Positions 26,858 through 35,718 of a stretch of DNA of 64,000 nt are shown one piece after another (within the stretch, counting starts at the first letter, position 1; every line of letters begins with the position of its first letter). Under the pieces are notes generated by a model, which was given only the letters and a program-made list of their open reading frames with translations, had not been told where the DNA came from and did no database searches. A program made the position numbers and the translations under genes. Origin of the DNA: an uncultured Clostridia bacterium (lineage in GTDB: Bacteria > Bacillota > Clostridia > Oscillospirales > Acutalibacteraceae); the NCBI GenBank assembly GCA_945876745.1, contig CAMCPL010000002.1:181950-245949 (forward strand), in the 5' to 3' direction.

Positions 26858-28975
26858 TTACTTAATGTTTTTTTCGTAAACCTCGCAGAATGACTCAACC
26901 TTGTTCAATGTTGAAATATTCTCTCTGAATTGAAGACAGGCGTTGACATATTCTTCGTTGTTTTCAACAATTTTCTTAATGTCGTTTTCATCCCAGCAAT
27001 CCTTTGCAATTCCGAGCTTGTGCGCCTTTATATCCCTTGCGTTATACGGCACACAGGTTGTTATAATCGGAGTAGCAACGGCAATTGATTCCGTTATGGA
27101 AATCATATTGTTGTCCTTTTCGGTATAAATCAGCATTGCCTTTGCCTTTGATAAAATGCCGATAAGCTCATCGTGAGCGAGATTTCCGGTAAATTTTACT
27201 CTTTGCTGAATACCGAGGCGCTCAACCTGTTTCTCCAATTCGATTCTTTTGTCTCCGTCGCCCATAATGACGAGGTTTTCATTTGCATTATACTTTTCAA
27301 TATATTTTGAAAATGCGTTGATTGTTTTTTCAATGTGCTTTCTTTCTATTAACTGCGAGCTGATTGCAAATATGTCTTCTTTTTCACTACTCGGCAGGAA
27401 TTTCTCCAGATTGACGCCGTGGTCTATGATATCGTTGCATACGTTATTGCAGTATTGCGAGATAAATTCCTTTGCTTCAAGGCTTCTTGCAACAATAAGC
27501 GTGTTTTTGAAAAACAGCTTTGCGACTACTCCGTACCAAAATCTTGAAGCGTAGCCTCTGAAAATCTTATTGTGCTTTGCAAGCTCGTGCCACACGATAA
27601 GATTTTTCTTGGAATGAAGTGATAACAAAAGAGAATTAAGCGAAAATACCTCGCTCGTTATGATAAGGTCGTAGTTGCCGTTTTTTGCAATCTTTTTTAT
27701 TTCGGGACAGTAGGGGAGAGTGTGCGGCGGAAACAGCTTTGTAAGCTTTATTTTCATCCATTTTATTTCAAACGGATAGCTTTCCTCCTGCGTCGGCTTG
27801 TATAAATCTCCCGTTGCAAGAGTAATATCAATACCTTTTTCAAAAAACGCAAGGCATAAATCATAAATCATTGTATCTTTAATAGAATTAACCTTTTTGA
27901 TACAACTTGTTTCATTAGTATACATTATCGGATTTACAATTAATACTTTCATTTTTTTCTCTTGTTCTTGCTTTGATAATGCTTTGCCGATATTCCTTCC
28001 CATTGCGCCTCTTGAATAATTTTCAAGATATGATTTTCTTGCGCTTTCGCCGATTTCTATGTTGTTTTTTAGTAAGTAATTCATTTTTTCGGCAAGCTCG
28101 CCTTTTTTCTTGGAAACGATTATTGCGTTTTCGCCGTCTTTGACATACATTTCCGTAAGAGTGCTCGGACCGTTTACTATTACTGTTTTTTTGTTTGACA
28201 TAGCAGTCAGCAATACGGTATCACCCGAGCAAATACTCTCGTCCTTAATAGGAAGAACGAGATATTTGCAGCTTGCAATGTATTTGTATTGAGCATTGCC
28301 GGTAATGTTGTTAAAAATTTTGATATTATTTGGGAGATTGTTCGGTGCCTTGAAGGTGTCGCAGATTATATAAAGCGGATAATCAACGTTTCTCCATTCG
28401 TCGATAAGCCATTCGTAATCTCTGTTTGATCTGCCTATTGCGAGGACAAATTCATTTTCGGTTTTCTTTATTTTCTTGAATGATTCATACTGGTCGTTGG
28501 TGCCGAACGGAAAAACCAAAATCTTTTTTTCATCAATTCCTAATTCTTCAACACATTTCTTTGCATAATTGTGAGACAGAACGTGAATATAATCAATATA
28601 ATCACTGTTTACCATATACTGCATAAAGCGTTTGTATATTTTGCCGATAAAACTCTTCTTTGACTTATATGTAAAATTGAGCGCAACAACCCGATTTGTC
28701 TTTTTAACTTTGAAAAGTCTGCAATAAAAGCAGAAAATCAGCGCATAAAATTGTTGCCAGCCGACGATGGAGGCATATTGCTTGCGCTTGCAGAAAGCCT
28801 TGAACGGTGCGGCGAAGTATATTGCATATCTTTTAAGATTTTGAATTTTTGAGGCTTGCCCCCAATTGCTGACAGAGGATACAATTTCCCAATTCTTGTT
28901 GGTCTCTTTGCTTAAACCGTCGGCAAACGAGGTTATTTCATTTTTTGCACAGTCGGCTAAAATAATGTTTTTCAT
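26858..28975 (-). CDS. Double glycosyltransferase: two GT-B enzymes fused in one frame
   Basis: 705 residues. Residues 1-338 form one GT-B unit, with a C-terminal half EFVLAIGRSNRDYEWLIDEW...LPIKDESICSGDTVLL. Residue 342 begins a second, complete GT4 with a fresh N-terminus, MKVLIVNPIMYTNETSC, then ISSQLIERKHIEKTINAF, VKFTGNLAHDELIGILSKA and an E-rich SITESIAVATPII motif. The junction SKQEQEKKMKVLIV looks like two genes whose intervening stop was lost. The internal ATG (27952) has only a weak AAGAG upstream. The start overlaps the radical SAM gene stop (ATGA). AT-rich, like its EPS neighbours. Confidence 0.85.
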   Translation of the reverse strand: MKNIILADCAKNEITSFADGLSKETNKNWEIVSSVSNWGQASKIQNLKRYAIYFAAPFKAFCKRKQYASIVGWQQFYALIFCFYCRLFKVKKTNRVVALNFTYKSKKSFIGKIYKRFMQYMVNSDYIDYIHVLSHNYAKKCVEELGIDEKKILVFPFGTNDQYESFKKIKKTENEFVLAIGRSNRDYEWLIDEWRNVDYPLYIICDTFKAPNNLPNNIKIFNNITGNAQYKYIASCKYLVLPIKDESICSGDTVLLTAMSNKKTVIVNGPSTLTEMYVKDGENAIIVSKKKGELAEKMNYLLKNNIEIGESARKSYLENYSRGAMGRNIGKALSKQEQEKKMKVLIVNPIMYTNETSCIKKVNSIKDTMIYDLCLAFFEKGIDITLATGDLYKPTQEESYPFEIKWMKIKLTKLFPPHTLPYCPEIKKIAKNGNYDLIITSEVFSLNSLLLSLHSKKNLIVWHELAKHNKIFRGYASRFWYGVVAKLFFKNTLIVARSLEAKEFISQYCNNVCNDIIDHGVNLEKFLPSSEKEDIFAISSQLIERKHIEKTINAFSKYIEKYNANENLVIMGDGDKRIELEKQVERLGIQQRVKFTGNLAHDELIGILSKAKAMLIYTEKDNNMISITESIAVATPIITTCVPYNARDIKAHKLGIAKDCWDENDIKKIVENNEEYVNACLQFRENISTLNKVESFCEVYEKNIK

Positions 28976-30165
28976 ACTTGTTTTCCTGATAAGCCTATCT
29001 GTTTTTCGATATCTGCATCAACGATTTCCTCACCTGTTCTGTCTTTAAGCTGTTCGAGTGAAGCGTCGGATAAACCGTTGTTTATTACCGCATTCATATC
29101 GCAGGTTGAAAGCTCGTCAAGCTCCTGCTTTGTCACCTTGCCGTCGCGGTAATCGCGAACTATCTTGTTTTCGTACATAGAATACTTGTTTTTTGTCCAG
29201 AACTTAAGCTTGTGCTTTAGTACCCATATTGCCGGAACCCAAATATATTTGTGCATAGCAGGGGACACCGAGCCTATCATCCAGCAGTTTCTGTCGCAGC
29301 ATCTTACCTTTGCTCTGACATTTTCTGCCTGCTCGCTGTTCCAAAGCTCGTCCCAGCTTTGAGTGTTGATGTTGCCCATAACCTCCTTGTCCTTCGTACC
29401 GTTGCACGGCATTACGTCGCCGTATGGGTCAATAAAGAACGTGTCGAAGCTCATATCGCAGGGAAGCAGTCTTTTTTGCGAATAAATGTAGTTTATCAGT
29501 CCGTGGTTGAAATATGCCCTAAACCACTTTTTCGGACTTTTTGAAGCGAGAAGCTCGTTAACCAGCGCTTCAAAATTCTCTGCAACCATCGGTCTGTCTT
29601 CAATCTTGTTTTTCGCTTCAACGAAGTAAAAGCTATTGTGAAGTGAGGCGGTTGCAAATTCCATACCCATTTCGTCGGATAATTTGTAAAGCGGCACAAG
29701 GTCAGGAGCATTTTTGTCCTGAACCGTCATACCGAAGCCGACGTCCTTCATACCCATATCAACGAGCTTTTTGAGCGTCTCGTACCCTCTGTTAAAGCCG
29801 TTTTCAAGACCTCTTATTTCGTTGTTTGTCTGCTCCAGACCTTCTATTGAAATTCTGATTCCGATTTGCGGAAATTCCTTGCACAAATCAACTATTCTGT
29901 CGGTAAAAAAGCCGTTTGTGGAAATAACAATGCGGTCGCTCTTTTTGTAAAGCTCACGCACGATATCCTTTAAATCCTCTCTAATAAACGGCTCGCCGCC
30001 CGTGATGTTTGTAAAATACATAGGCGGTAGCTTCTTTATTGCTTCAACCGTCAGCTCCTCTTCGGGCTTTGACGGCGCCTTGTATCTGTTGCACATAGTA
30101 CAGCGTGCGTTACATCTGTAAGTTACTATTACCGTTCCGTTTAGTTTTTTTGCCATTGCTTCCAC
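28972..30165 (-). CDS. Radical SAM/SPASM protein in the polysaccharide operon
   Basis: 397 residues. CNARCTMC near the N-terminus is the CxxxCxxC [4Fe-4S]/SAM motif; NITGGEPFIREDL and ISTNGFF follow as in the MoaA/PqqE group. From about residue 225 a SPASM-like region carries extra cysteines (LLPCDMSFDTFFIDPYGDVM, PCNGTKD, CCDRNCW), likely auxiliary cluster ligands. The target is unknown; no precursor peptide gene is nearby, and embedding in an EPS operon suggests sugar or lipid-carrier chemistry. The start is GTG at 30165 with AAGGA close upstream, or ATG at 30156. Confidence 0.87.
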   Translation of the reverse strand: MEAMAKKLNGTVIVTYRCNARCTMCNRYKAPSKPEEELTVEAIKKLPPMYFTNITGGEPFIREDLKDIVRELYKKSDRIVISTNGFFTDRIVDLCKEFPQIGIRISIEGLEQTNNEIRGLENGFNRGYETLKKLVDMGMKDVGFGMTVQDKNAPDLVPLYKLSDEMGMEFATASLHNSFYFVEAKNKIEDRPMVAENFEALVNELLASKSPKKWFRAYFNHGLINYIYSQKRLLPCDMSFDTFFIDPYGDVMPCNGTKDKEVMGNINTQSWDELWNSEQAENVRAKVRCCDRNCWMIGSVSPAMHKYIWVPAIWVLKHKLKFWTKNKYSMYENKIVRDYRDGKVTKQELDELSTCDMNAVINNGLSDASLEQLKDRTGEEIVDADIEKQIGLSGKQV

Positions 30166-30171
30166 TTTTCC

Positions 30172-31356
30172 TTACTGTTTGTAAATGTTCATCAGCTTTT
30201 CGGCGTATTGCTCAAGAGTGTCGAATTTCTTATCAAAGCACGCCTTGCTCATTCTCATTGCCGTTTCGTCGTTATTGAGAATAGAGAGTACCGCATTTTT
30301 GAAATCCTGTGTGTTGTTCGGCTCAAAGAGTAAGCCTGTTTCGCCGTCGTCTATTAATTCGGGTATTCCGCCGATTTTTGAGCCTACAACCGGAGTGCCG
30401 TACATTATGCTTTCCATTACCGAAAACGGACAGTTTTCATACCACACACTCGGATAAACCGTCAGCTTTGCTTTTGATATAAGCTCCTTTAGTTCGTCGC
30501 CCGTTTTGAAGCCGAGGTATTCAATATTATCGGCACTTTTGATTTTTTCTTCATATTCGCCCGTACCTGCAACCTTGAATTTTACGTCCTTGCAGTTGAG
30601 TATGGTGTCGATTCCTTTTTCCTCGCTGAGTCTGCCGAAATAAAGAACGTAGTCTTCCTTTTCGCATTCAACACCGCTTGTGCTTTCGATAAAGTTGTGC
30701 ATTGTTACGGTCTTGTTTTTGAAAATCGGGTATTCGTCTAACTTGCTTTTCATAAATTCACTGCAACAAATGATTTTATCAAGCTGCTCATAAATTCCTT
30801 TGTTTGTCCAAAAATACGCTTCCATAGCTCCGAACAGGGATTTAAGAGCAGAGGAGTGAATACATTTTCCTTTAAGACAGCTTATGAATTTTCCGCCGGA
30901 GCACGCCTCACATATTTTGCCGTTGTTGAACATAGCGTGATTCGGACAAATAAGCTGGTAATCGTGCGCCGTGTAAATTATTTTTACTCTGTTATTACTG
31001 CTTTTTTCCCAATCTCTGACTGCCTGTATAACCGTCGGCGTAAGCTGATAGTTGAAGTTGTTGAGATGTACAACCTCAGGAGAAAAGCTGTTAAGAACGA
31101 GAAGCATTTTGTTGTATGCTTCCTTTGAATAAACGGTTTTGAACGACATTTTTATTTTTCTTAAAGCGGATGCCGTGTGAAAATCCATATTTTCGGTGTA
31201 GGCGTTCGCAGAATTTTCTACGCATCTGTCGGGATGCTCCATTCCGAAATATTCAACCTCGTGTCCGTTTTCCGAAAAATACTTTCCCAGCTTGAACATA
31301 TATGTTTCCGAGCCACCGTTTGGGTACAGAAACTTGTTTACCATTAAAATTTTCAT
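30172..31356 (-). CDS. GT4 family glycosyltransferase
   Basis: 394 residues, GT-B. Starts MKILMVNKFLYPNGGSETYM, with the glycine-rich loop of retaining GT4 enzymes. The centre carries a cysteine group (ICPNHAMFNNGKICEACSGG, CLKGKCIH), seen in a subset of EPS GT4 proteins and possibly metal-binding. C-terminal donor domain: VLYFGRLSEEKGIDT and SVWYENCPFSVMESIMYGTP with the conserved acidic residue. Donor and acceptor unknown. Six bases upstream of the radical SAM gene in transcription order. Confidence 0.88.
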   Translation of the reverse strand: MKILMVNKFLYPNGGSETYMFKLGKYFSENGHEVEYFGMEHPDRCVENSANAYTENMDFHTASALRKIKMSFKTVYSKEAYNKMLLVLNSFSPEVVHLNNFNYQLTPTVIQAVRDWEKSSNNRVKIIYTAHDYQLICPNHAMFNNGKICEACSGGKFISCLKGKCIHSSALKSLFGAMEAYFWTNKGIYEQLDKIICCSEFMKSKLDEYPIFKNKTVTMHNFIESTSGVECEKEDYVLYFGRLSEEKGIDTILNCKDVKFKVAGTGEYEEKIKSADNIEYLGFKTGDELKELISKAKLTVYPSVWYENCPFSVMESIMYGTPVVGSKIGGIPELIDDGETGLLFEPNNTQDFKNAVLSILNNDETAMRMSKACFDKKFDTLEQYAEKLMNIYKQ

Positions 31357-31380
31357 TCAATCACCGTTTTACGTATTGTG

Positions 31381-32505
31381 TTATTTTATGCTTTCGTAGA
31401 GCTTGAGCGTTTCGTTGCACACCTTGTCCCAATCGTAGCGAGACAGTATGTACTCAGATGAAGAACTTTTAAGCTCACTCACTCTTTCTGTGTTATTAAG
31501 TAATATTTCAAGCTCATTTTTTAGGCTTTGTACATCGCCTTTATTAAAATAAACTGCGTTTTCGCCGCAAACCTCGCTGCATTCCGCTATATCCGAGGTA
31601 AGACAGCAGTTGCCGTAGCTCATAGCCTCTAATAGACTAATCGGCATACCCTCCAAATCACTCGGCAAGCAGTAGATATATGCGTTTGAATACAGCTCGT
31701 CAAGCTCCTTGCCCTGAACAAAGCCTGTAAATACTATCTTCTCGTTACCGCTTGCAAGAGCTATAAGCTCGTTTTCGTATTCCTTTGTGTGACTGGCACC
31801 GCCGGCTATAACTAACTTTTTGTCGGTATTAAGTCCCTTGTATGCTTCGATTAGATAATGCACGCCCTTTTCGGGAACAAGTCTGCCCAAAAAGAGAATG
31901 TAGCCGTCCTTGTCAAGACCGTATTTGTTTTTGATGATTTCAGGCTCGTAATTGTCGGGCTTTGAAATTCCGTTTGGAATAAATACAGTTTCTCTGCCGT
32001 AGACCTTAATGAAATAGTCCTGAACGTTTTTTGAAAGAACGATAACCTCGTCGGCATATTTTGCCGCCACTCGTTCACCGAATTTGAGAAATTTTGTTGC
32101 AAAGCCGCCCCACTTGCTTCTCTGCCAGTCAAGTCCGTGAATAGTAACAACGCTTCTTTTTTTGAAAAGCTTTGCCAAAATCACCATAGAAGCAGGACCC
32201 TCTGCGTGAAAATGGATTATGTCAAAGCGTGAAAAAGCCGCCCTTAATGTTGCAAAAAAGCTGTAAACAATGGCATTGAGCTTTGATGAGTCAGGTGTTT
32301 TTACCCATTTGATTTTTACGCCCTGCCATTGCTTTATTTTTTCGCCTTGTTCAAAATCCTTGCCTGCTATGTGTTCACTTTTTCTGTTGTATGCCGTAAC
32401 GTCGTGACCTTGCTTTGCCATTCTTTTTGAAAGCTCAGCTACAACTATTTCAATTCCGCCCTCACGGGAGGGAATCCTCTTGTGACCTATCATAGCAATT
32501 TTCAT
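31381..32505 (-). CDS. GT4 family glycosyltransferase (second GT of the operon)
   Basis: 374 residues, GT-B. N-terminus MKIAMIGHKRIPSREGGIEI, with VVTIHGLDWQRSKWGG and FHAEGPAS. C-terminal donor domain has YILFLGRLVPEKGVHYLIEA and LPSDLEGMPISLLEAMSYG (E-x7-E). The GGIE loop and HGLDWQR motif resemble the glycosyltransferases that add the second sugar after a priming transferase. The ATG directly follows the TAA of the priming transferase gene, implying tight coupling. Confidence 0.88.
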   Translation of the reverse strand: MKIAMIGHKRIPSREGGIEIVVAELSKRMAKQGHDVTAYNRKSEHIAGKDFEQGEKIKQWQGVKIKWVKTPDSSKLNAIVYSFFATLRAAFSRFDIIHFHAEGPASMVILAKLFKKRSVVTIHGLDWQRSKWGGFATKFLKFGERVAAKYADEVIVLSKNVQDYFIKVYGRETVFIPNGISKPDNYEPEIIKNKYGLDKDGYILFLGRLVPEKGVHYLIEAYKGLNTDKKLVIAGGASHTKEYENELIALASGNEKIVFTGFVQGKELDELYSNAYIYCLPSDLEGMPISLLEAMSYGNCCLTSDIAECSEVCGENAVYFNKGDVQSLKNELEILLNNTERVSELKSSSSEYILSRYDWDKVCNETLKLYESIK

Positions 32506-34026
32506 TTATTCTGCTCCTTTGTGAGTAAGCACAACCTTGATTGTTTTGAAAAAGATTTTTATGTCAAGCAAGGTGCTCCAGTTGTCGATATATTCGCAGT
32601 CGAGCCTTACGACTTCTTCAAAGTCGATTATATCCGAGCGTCCGCTTACCTGCCACATTCCCGTTATACCCGGTCGCATTGAAAGTCTGCGCTTGTGACG
32701 GTTTTCGTATTGTTCAAATTCCTTGACTGTCGGGGGACGTGTTCCTATAAGGCTCATATCGCCTTTGAGCACGTTGACGAATTGCGGAAGCTCATCAATG
32801 CTTAGCTTGCGAATGATTCGTCCGACCTTCGTTATTCTCGGGTCGTTGTCCATTTTGAACATAAGACCGTCCATTTTGTTGTGCTTCATAAGCTCCGCCT
32901 TGCGCTTTTCAGCGTCCTTATACATCGAACGGAGCTTGTACATTTTGAATATTCTTCCGTTTTTACCGACTCTTTCCTGCTTGAAAATAAGCGGTCCGGG
33001 GGATTCGATAAGCAGGGGAACTGCAACTACCGCAATAATCGGTATGCTCAGTATTATTCCGATAATTGAAAAAACGACGTCGACAAATCTTTTCAGCGCA
33101 AGCTGTGAGCTACTGTGAACGGCAGGTGCAAAGGTAGCTATCGGATAGCCTGCGTACATTTTGCAGTTGATGTTGTTGAAATTACTTTCGTTTAGCATAT
33201 TGTCGAGAGTGGGAACGTTGATATGAACCGTAACGCCCATACTTTCAAGCTCCTCAACTATCTCGCTGATATCCTCGCTGTATTCGTAAGGCAGGTTGAT
33301 GAAAACCTCATCAAGCGGTGCGCTTCTTATCCAGTCGAGAAATCTGTTGTCGGTTGCAATGACGGGAACGTCGTCGCAAATTATATGAGGAAAATTGATT
33401 TTTTTCTTCGTCGCAACCGTCGAGCTTTCGTCCTGCGAGCCGAAAAGGAGATTTTTGTCGTAGACAAATCTTCCGTTTTCAACGAAATTGTCAAGAAGCG
33501 CAACGCCTGTAACCTTTACGCTCCAATCTTCTTTGAGCTCCGATACAAAATTCTCGGCTCTGTCCTTGACAGTAAGCACTCCCGTGTAAGACGCAATCTT
33601 GCTTTTCTGCTCGGAGAAGCTTCCTGTAAGCCATCTTTTAAGGTAATACCTCGATATTGAGGTGAACAGTAAATAAAATGCAAATACCAGCGCATATAGT
33701 CTTCTGATTACCATAAGCTCGTTTTTGAAAAGCAAAAGCAGCGCAAGGAATACGAGAAAAACAAGAACATCGTTTTTCAGTATATTGACAACCTCAACAA
33801 GTCTGTTTCGCTGATGAATGTCAATGCTTGTATGAAAAAGCAGGAAGGTCGCAATATACGAAGCACCGAGCAACACTATGTATTGAATCCATTCGCTTAT
33901 AGGGCGTTCGTCAAGCCTTTCGGAAAACAATTTTAAGATTACAAATGAAATTGCAAATCCCAACCAAAGCGACAAACCGTCCAAAAAGAATTCCAACCAA
34001 AATTGAGTTTTGGCTCTTTTTTCCAT
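32506..34026 (-). CDS. Priming polyprenyl-phosphate sugar phosphotransferase
   Basis: 506 residues of the WbaP/CpsE class: four to five N-terminal membrane helices, a Rossmann-like middle domain (about 145-290) and the C-terminal bacterial sugar transferase domain with KRFVDVVFSIIG, SPGPLIFKQERVGKNGR, KMYKLRSM, KLSIDELPQFVNVLKGDMS, GTRPP and RPGITGMWQVSGRS. It loads the first sugar-1-phosphate onto undecaprenyl phosphate and so starts each repeat unit. The sugar (glucose or galactose type) cannot be told from sequence. Follows cpsD by 18 bases. Confidence 0.92.
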   Translation of the reverse strand: MEKRAKTQFWLEFFLDGLSLWLGFAISFVILKLFSERLDERPISEWIQYIVLLGASYIATFLLFHTSIDIHQRNRLVEVVNILKNDVLVFLVFLALLLLFKNELMVIRRLYALVFAFYLLFTSISRYYLKRWLTGSFSEQKSKIASYTGVLTVKDRAENFVSELKEDWSVKVTGVALLDNFVENGRFVYDKNLLFGSQDESSTVATKKKINFPHIICDDVPVIATDNRFLDWIRSAPLDEVFINLPYEYSEDISEIVEELESMGVTVHINVPTLDNMLNESNFNNINCKMYAGYPIATFAPAVHSSSQLALKRFVDVVFSIIGIILSIPIIAVVAVPLLIESPGPLIFKQERVGKNGRIFKMYKLRSMYKDAEKRKAELMKHNKMDGLMFKMDNDPRITKVGRIIRKLSIDELPQFVNVLKGDMSLIGTRPPTVKEFEQYENRHKRRLSMRPGITGMWQVSGRSDIIDFEEVVRLDCEYIDNWSTLLDIKIFFKTIKVVLTHKGAE

Positions 34027-34044
34027 TATGCCACCCTTGCTTTC

Positions 34045-34779
34045 TTATTCTTTGCCGTAAGAATAGTAGTATGAATATCTGTCGGCATTTTTGTAGTAGC
34101 CGAAGTATTTTTTCTTTTCGATGTTTGTATCGTTCATAACGAAGCCGAGTACGTCTGCACCAAGATTTTCAAGAGTTTTAACCGCGTATTTAAGCTCAGG
34201 CGTTTTTGTGTAGTCGTTCTTTACAATGATGATGTAGCCTGTTGCGTTCTCGGCAAATGCCGTTGCGTCCGTTACGAGATTAACCGGAGGAGTGTCAATG
34301 AATACACAGTCGTAATGCTCCTTCACAAATTTGAGCAGGTTAGCCATTCTCGGAGAAGCGAGAAGCTCTGCCGGATTTGGCGGAATTTTTCCTGCCGTGA
34401 TTACCGAAAGATTTTCGATATCTGTCTTTGAAACGGTAATGTTGTCCGTCAAGCCTGCAAGTATTTCGCTGAGTCCGTTTTTCGAATTGAGCGAAAACAG
34501 CTTGTGAAGCGACGGATTACGCATATCCGAGTCGATTATGAGAGTTCTTTTGCCCATTTGAGCAAAGCTTATTGCCATATTTGCCGAGTTTATTGTTTTG
34601 CCGTTGTTTGCCGTTGGGCTTGTAACAACAAATACCGGACATTTCTCACCCTGCTGGGTAAACAAAAGATTTGTTCTGATTGCGTTGTACGCTTCTTTAA
34701 CTGCAAACGGAGAGTTCGTTTTGAGGAGCTTTCTCGGCTCCGATGTGCGAAGATTTGATTTTTTCTTATTGCTTTTCAT
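34045..34779 (-). CDS. CpsD/CapB-type bacterial tyrosine kinase
   Basis: 244 residues. Walker A-like TSPTANNGKT, Walker A' LIIDSDMRNPSLHKLF and Walker B VFIDTPPVN define a BY-kinase of the CpsD/YwqD class. The C-terminus is the expected tyrosine cluster YFGYYKNADRYSYYYSYGKE, the autophosphorylation tail that tunes polymer length. It pairs with the membrane activator CpsC encoded just before it; the two overlap by one base (TAATG), typical of such pairs. Confidence 0.93.
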   Translation of the reverse strand: MKSNKKKSNLRTSEPRKLLKTNSPFAVKEAYNAIRTNLLFTQQGEKCPVFVVTSPTANNGKTINSANMAISFAQMGKRTLIIDSDMRNPSLHKLFSLNSKNGLSEILAGLTDNITVSKTDIENLSVITAGKIPPNPAELLASPRMANLLKFVKEHYDCVFIDTPPVNLVTDATAFAENATGYIIIVKNDYTKTPELKYAVKTLENLGADVLGFVMNDTNIEKKKYFGYYKNADRYSYYYSYGKE

Positions 34780-35567
34780 TATTTGTCCTCTCCTTTCAAA
34801 TTATTTGAATCCGTGTTAAACGACGACGGATATATGCTTTTTTGTGATTTCTTGCCGTACGACTTGACCGAGTCAAGGTTAGGTACTGTTCCGAGTATCG
34901 GAATTTCAAAGTCGTTGCTGATATCTCTTTCGCTTGTAATCGTTGTATCAAACAGCTCATATAGGAAGAATGATGCAAACGAAAGAACAAAAGCGATGAA
35001 TAATGCAAGCGCAACATTTTTCTTCAGGTTGGGAGATGACGGCTTTTTGGGCTCTTTTGCATAGTCGATTATCTCAACGCCGCCCGCTTTAACAACTCTG
35101 ACTATTTCAGCCGGCGCAACCTTTGCAATTGAGTTTGCGATTTTTGCGCTGAGGCTTGGATTTTTCGTTGTTACCGTAACCTCAAACGCAACTGTTTTTT
35201 CTGCCTGACTTGCACTGATTGCTTTTCTTAACGAAGCTGCCGTGATGTTGAGGTCCAAGTCCTCAATTACCGCTTCAAGCACAGTATCGCTTTTGAGAAT
35301 GTAGATATATGTATTGATGAGCTCCTGCGACGCGTCAAGCTCTACCGAGGTGATTGATGAGTCGGTAGAGATTCTGTCGGTGTTTGAGTATACATACATT
35401 TTTGTTGTTGCAGAGTAAGACGGCTTAATTGCGAATTGAGTGATTAAGCCGCTGCCGAGTCCGGCTATAACGGTAATAATGAGAATATAGATAAATTTGT
35501 TTCTCATTTTGTAGAAGATTTTACCAAGGTCAATTTCTATTTCCCTGTTTTCTTTGTTTTGTTCCAT
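34779..35567 (-). CDS. CpsC/Wzz-type polysaccharide chain-length regulator
   Basis: 262 residues: short cytoplasmic start, membrane helix about 25-45 (FIYILIITVIAGLGSGLITQ), extracytoplasmic Wzz domain, and a second helix near 195-215 (LKKNVALALFIAFVLSFASF) preceded by the Pro-rich KEPKKPSSPN signature. The cytoplasmic tail activates the CpsD kinase. The ATG at 35567 has GGAGG 7 bases upstream; the frame runs on to 35636 but that part overlaps the promoter. First gene of the EPS operon. Confidence 0.92.
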   Translation of the reverse strand: MEQNKENREIEIDLGKIFYKMRNKFIYILIITVIAGLGSGLITQFAIKPSYSATTKMYVYSNTDRISTDSSITSVELDASQELINTYIYILKSDTVLEAVIEDLDLNITAASLRKAISASQAEKTVAFEVTVTTKNPSLSAKIANSIAKVAPAEIVRVVKAGGVEIIDYAKEPKKPSSPNLKKNVALALFIAFVLSFASFFLYELFDTTITSERDISNDFEIPILGTVPNLDSVKSYGKKSQKSIYPSSFNTDSNNLKGEDK

Positions 35568-35607
35568 AAGGCTTCCTCCGGAATTTTCTTTATTACTTAT
35601 AATATAT

Positions 35608-35636
35608 AATATAACATTAACTAAACTTAAAGTCAA
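35608..35636 (-). promoter_or_regulatory. EPS operon promoter
   Basis: On the minus strand TTGACT (35636-35631), 17-base spacer, TATATT (35613-35608), 41 bases before the cpsC ATG. This is the only good promoter seen for the 11-gene operon. Confidence 0.7.
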
Positions 35637-35680
35637 TAATATATAAGACTTATAATATTAAAATTATATAAATATATGAA

Positions 35681-35711
35681 CAAAAAGACAGCCTTTTTGT
35701 ACAGACTGCCT
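35681..35711 (-). terminator. Terminator of the two-component operon
   Basis: On the minus strand AGGCAGTC and GGCTGTCT (8-bp stem, two G-U pairs) are followed by a T run, starting 8 bases after the histidine kinase stop. It separates the regulator operon from the EPS promoter. Confidence 0.65.
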
Positions 35712-35718
35712 GTTTTGA

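Noticed and set aside
35568..35636. N-terminal extension of cpsC
   Set aside because: The extension overlaps the TTGACT-17-TATATT promoter, and GGAGG marks the downstream ATG.
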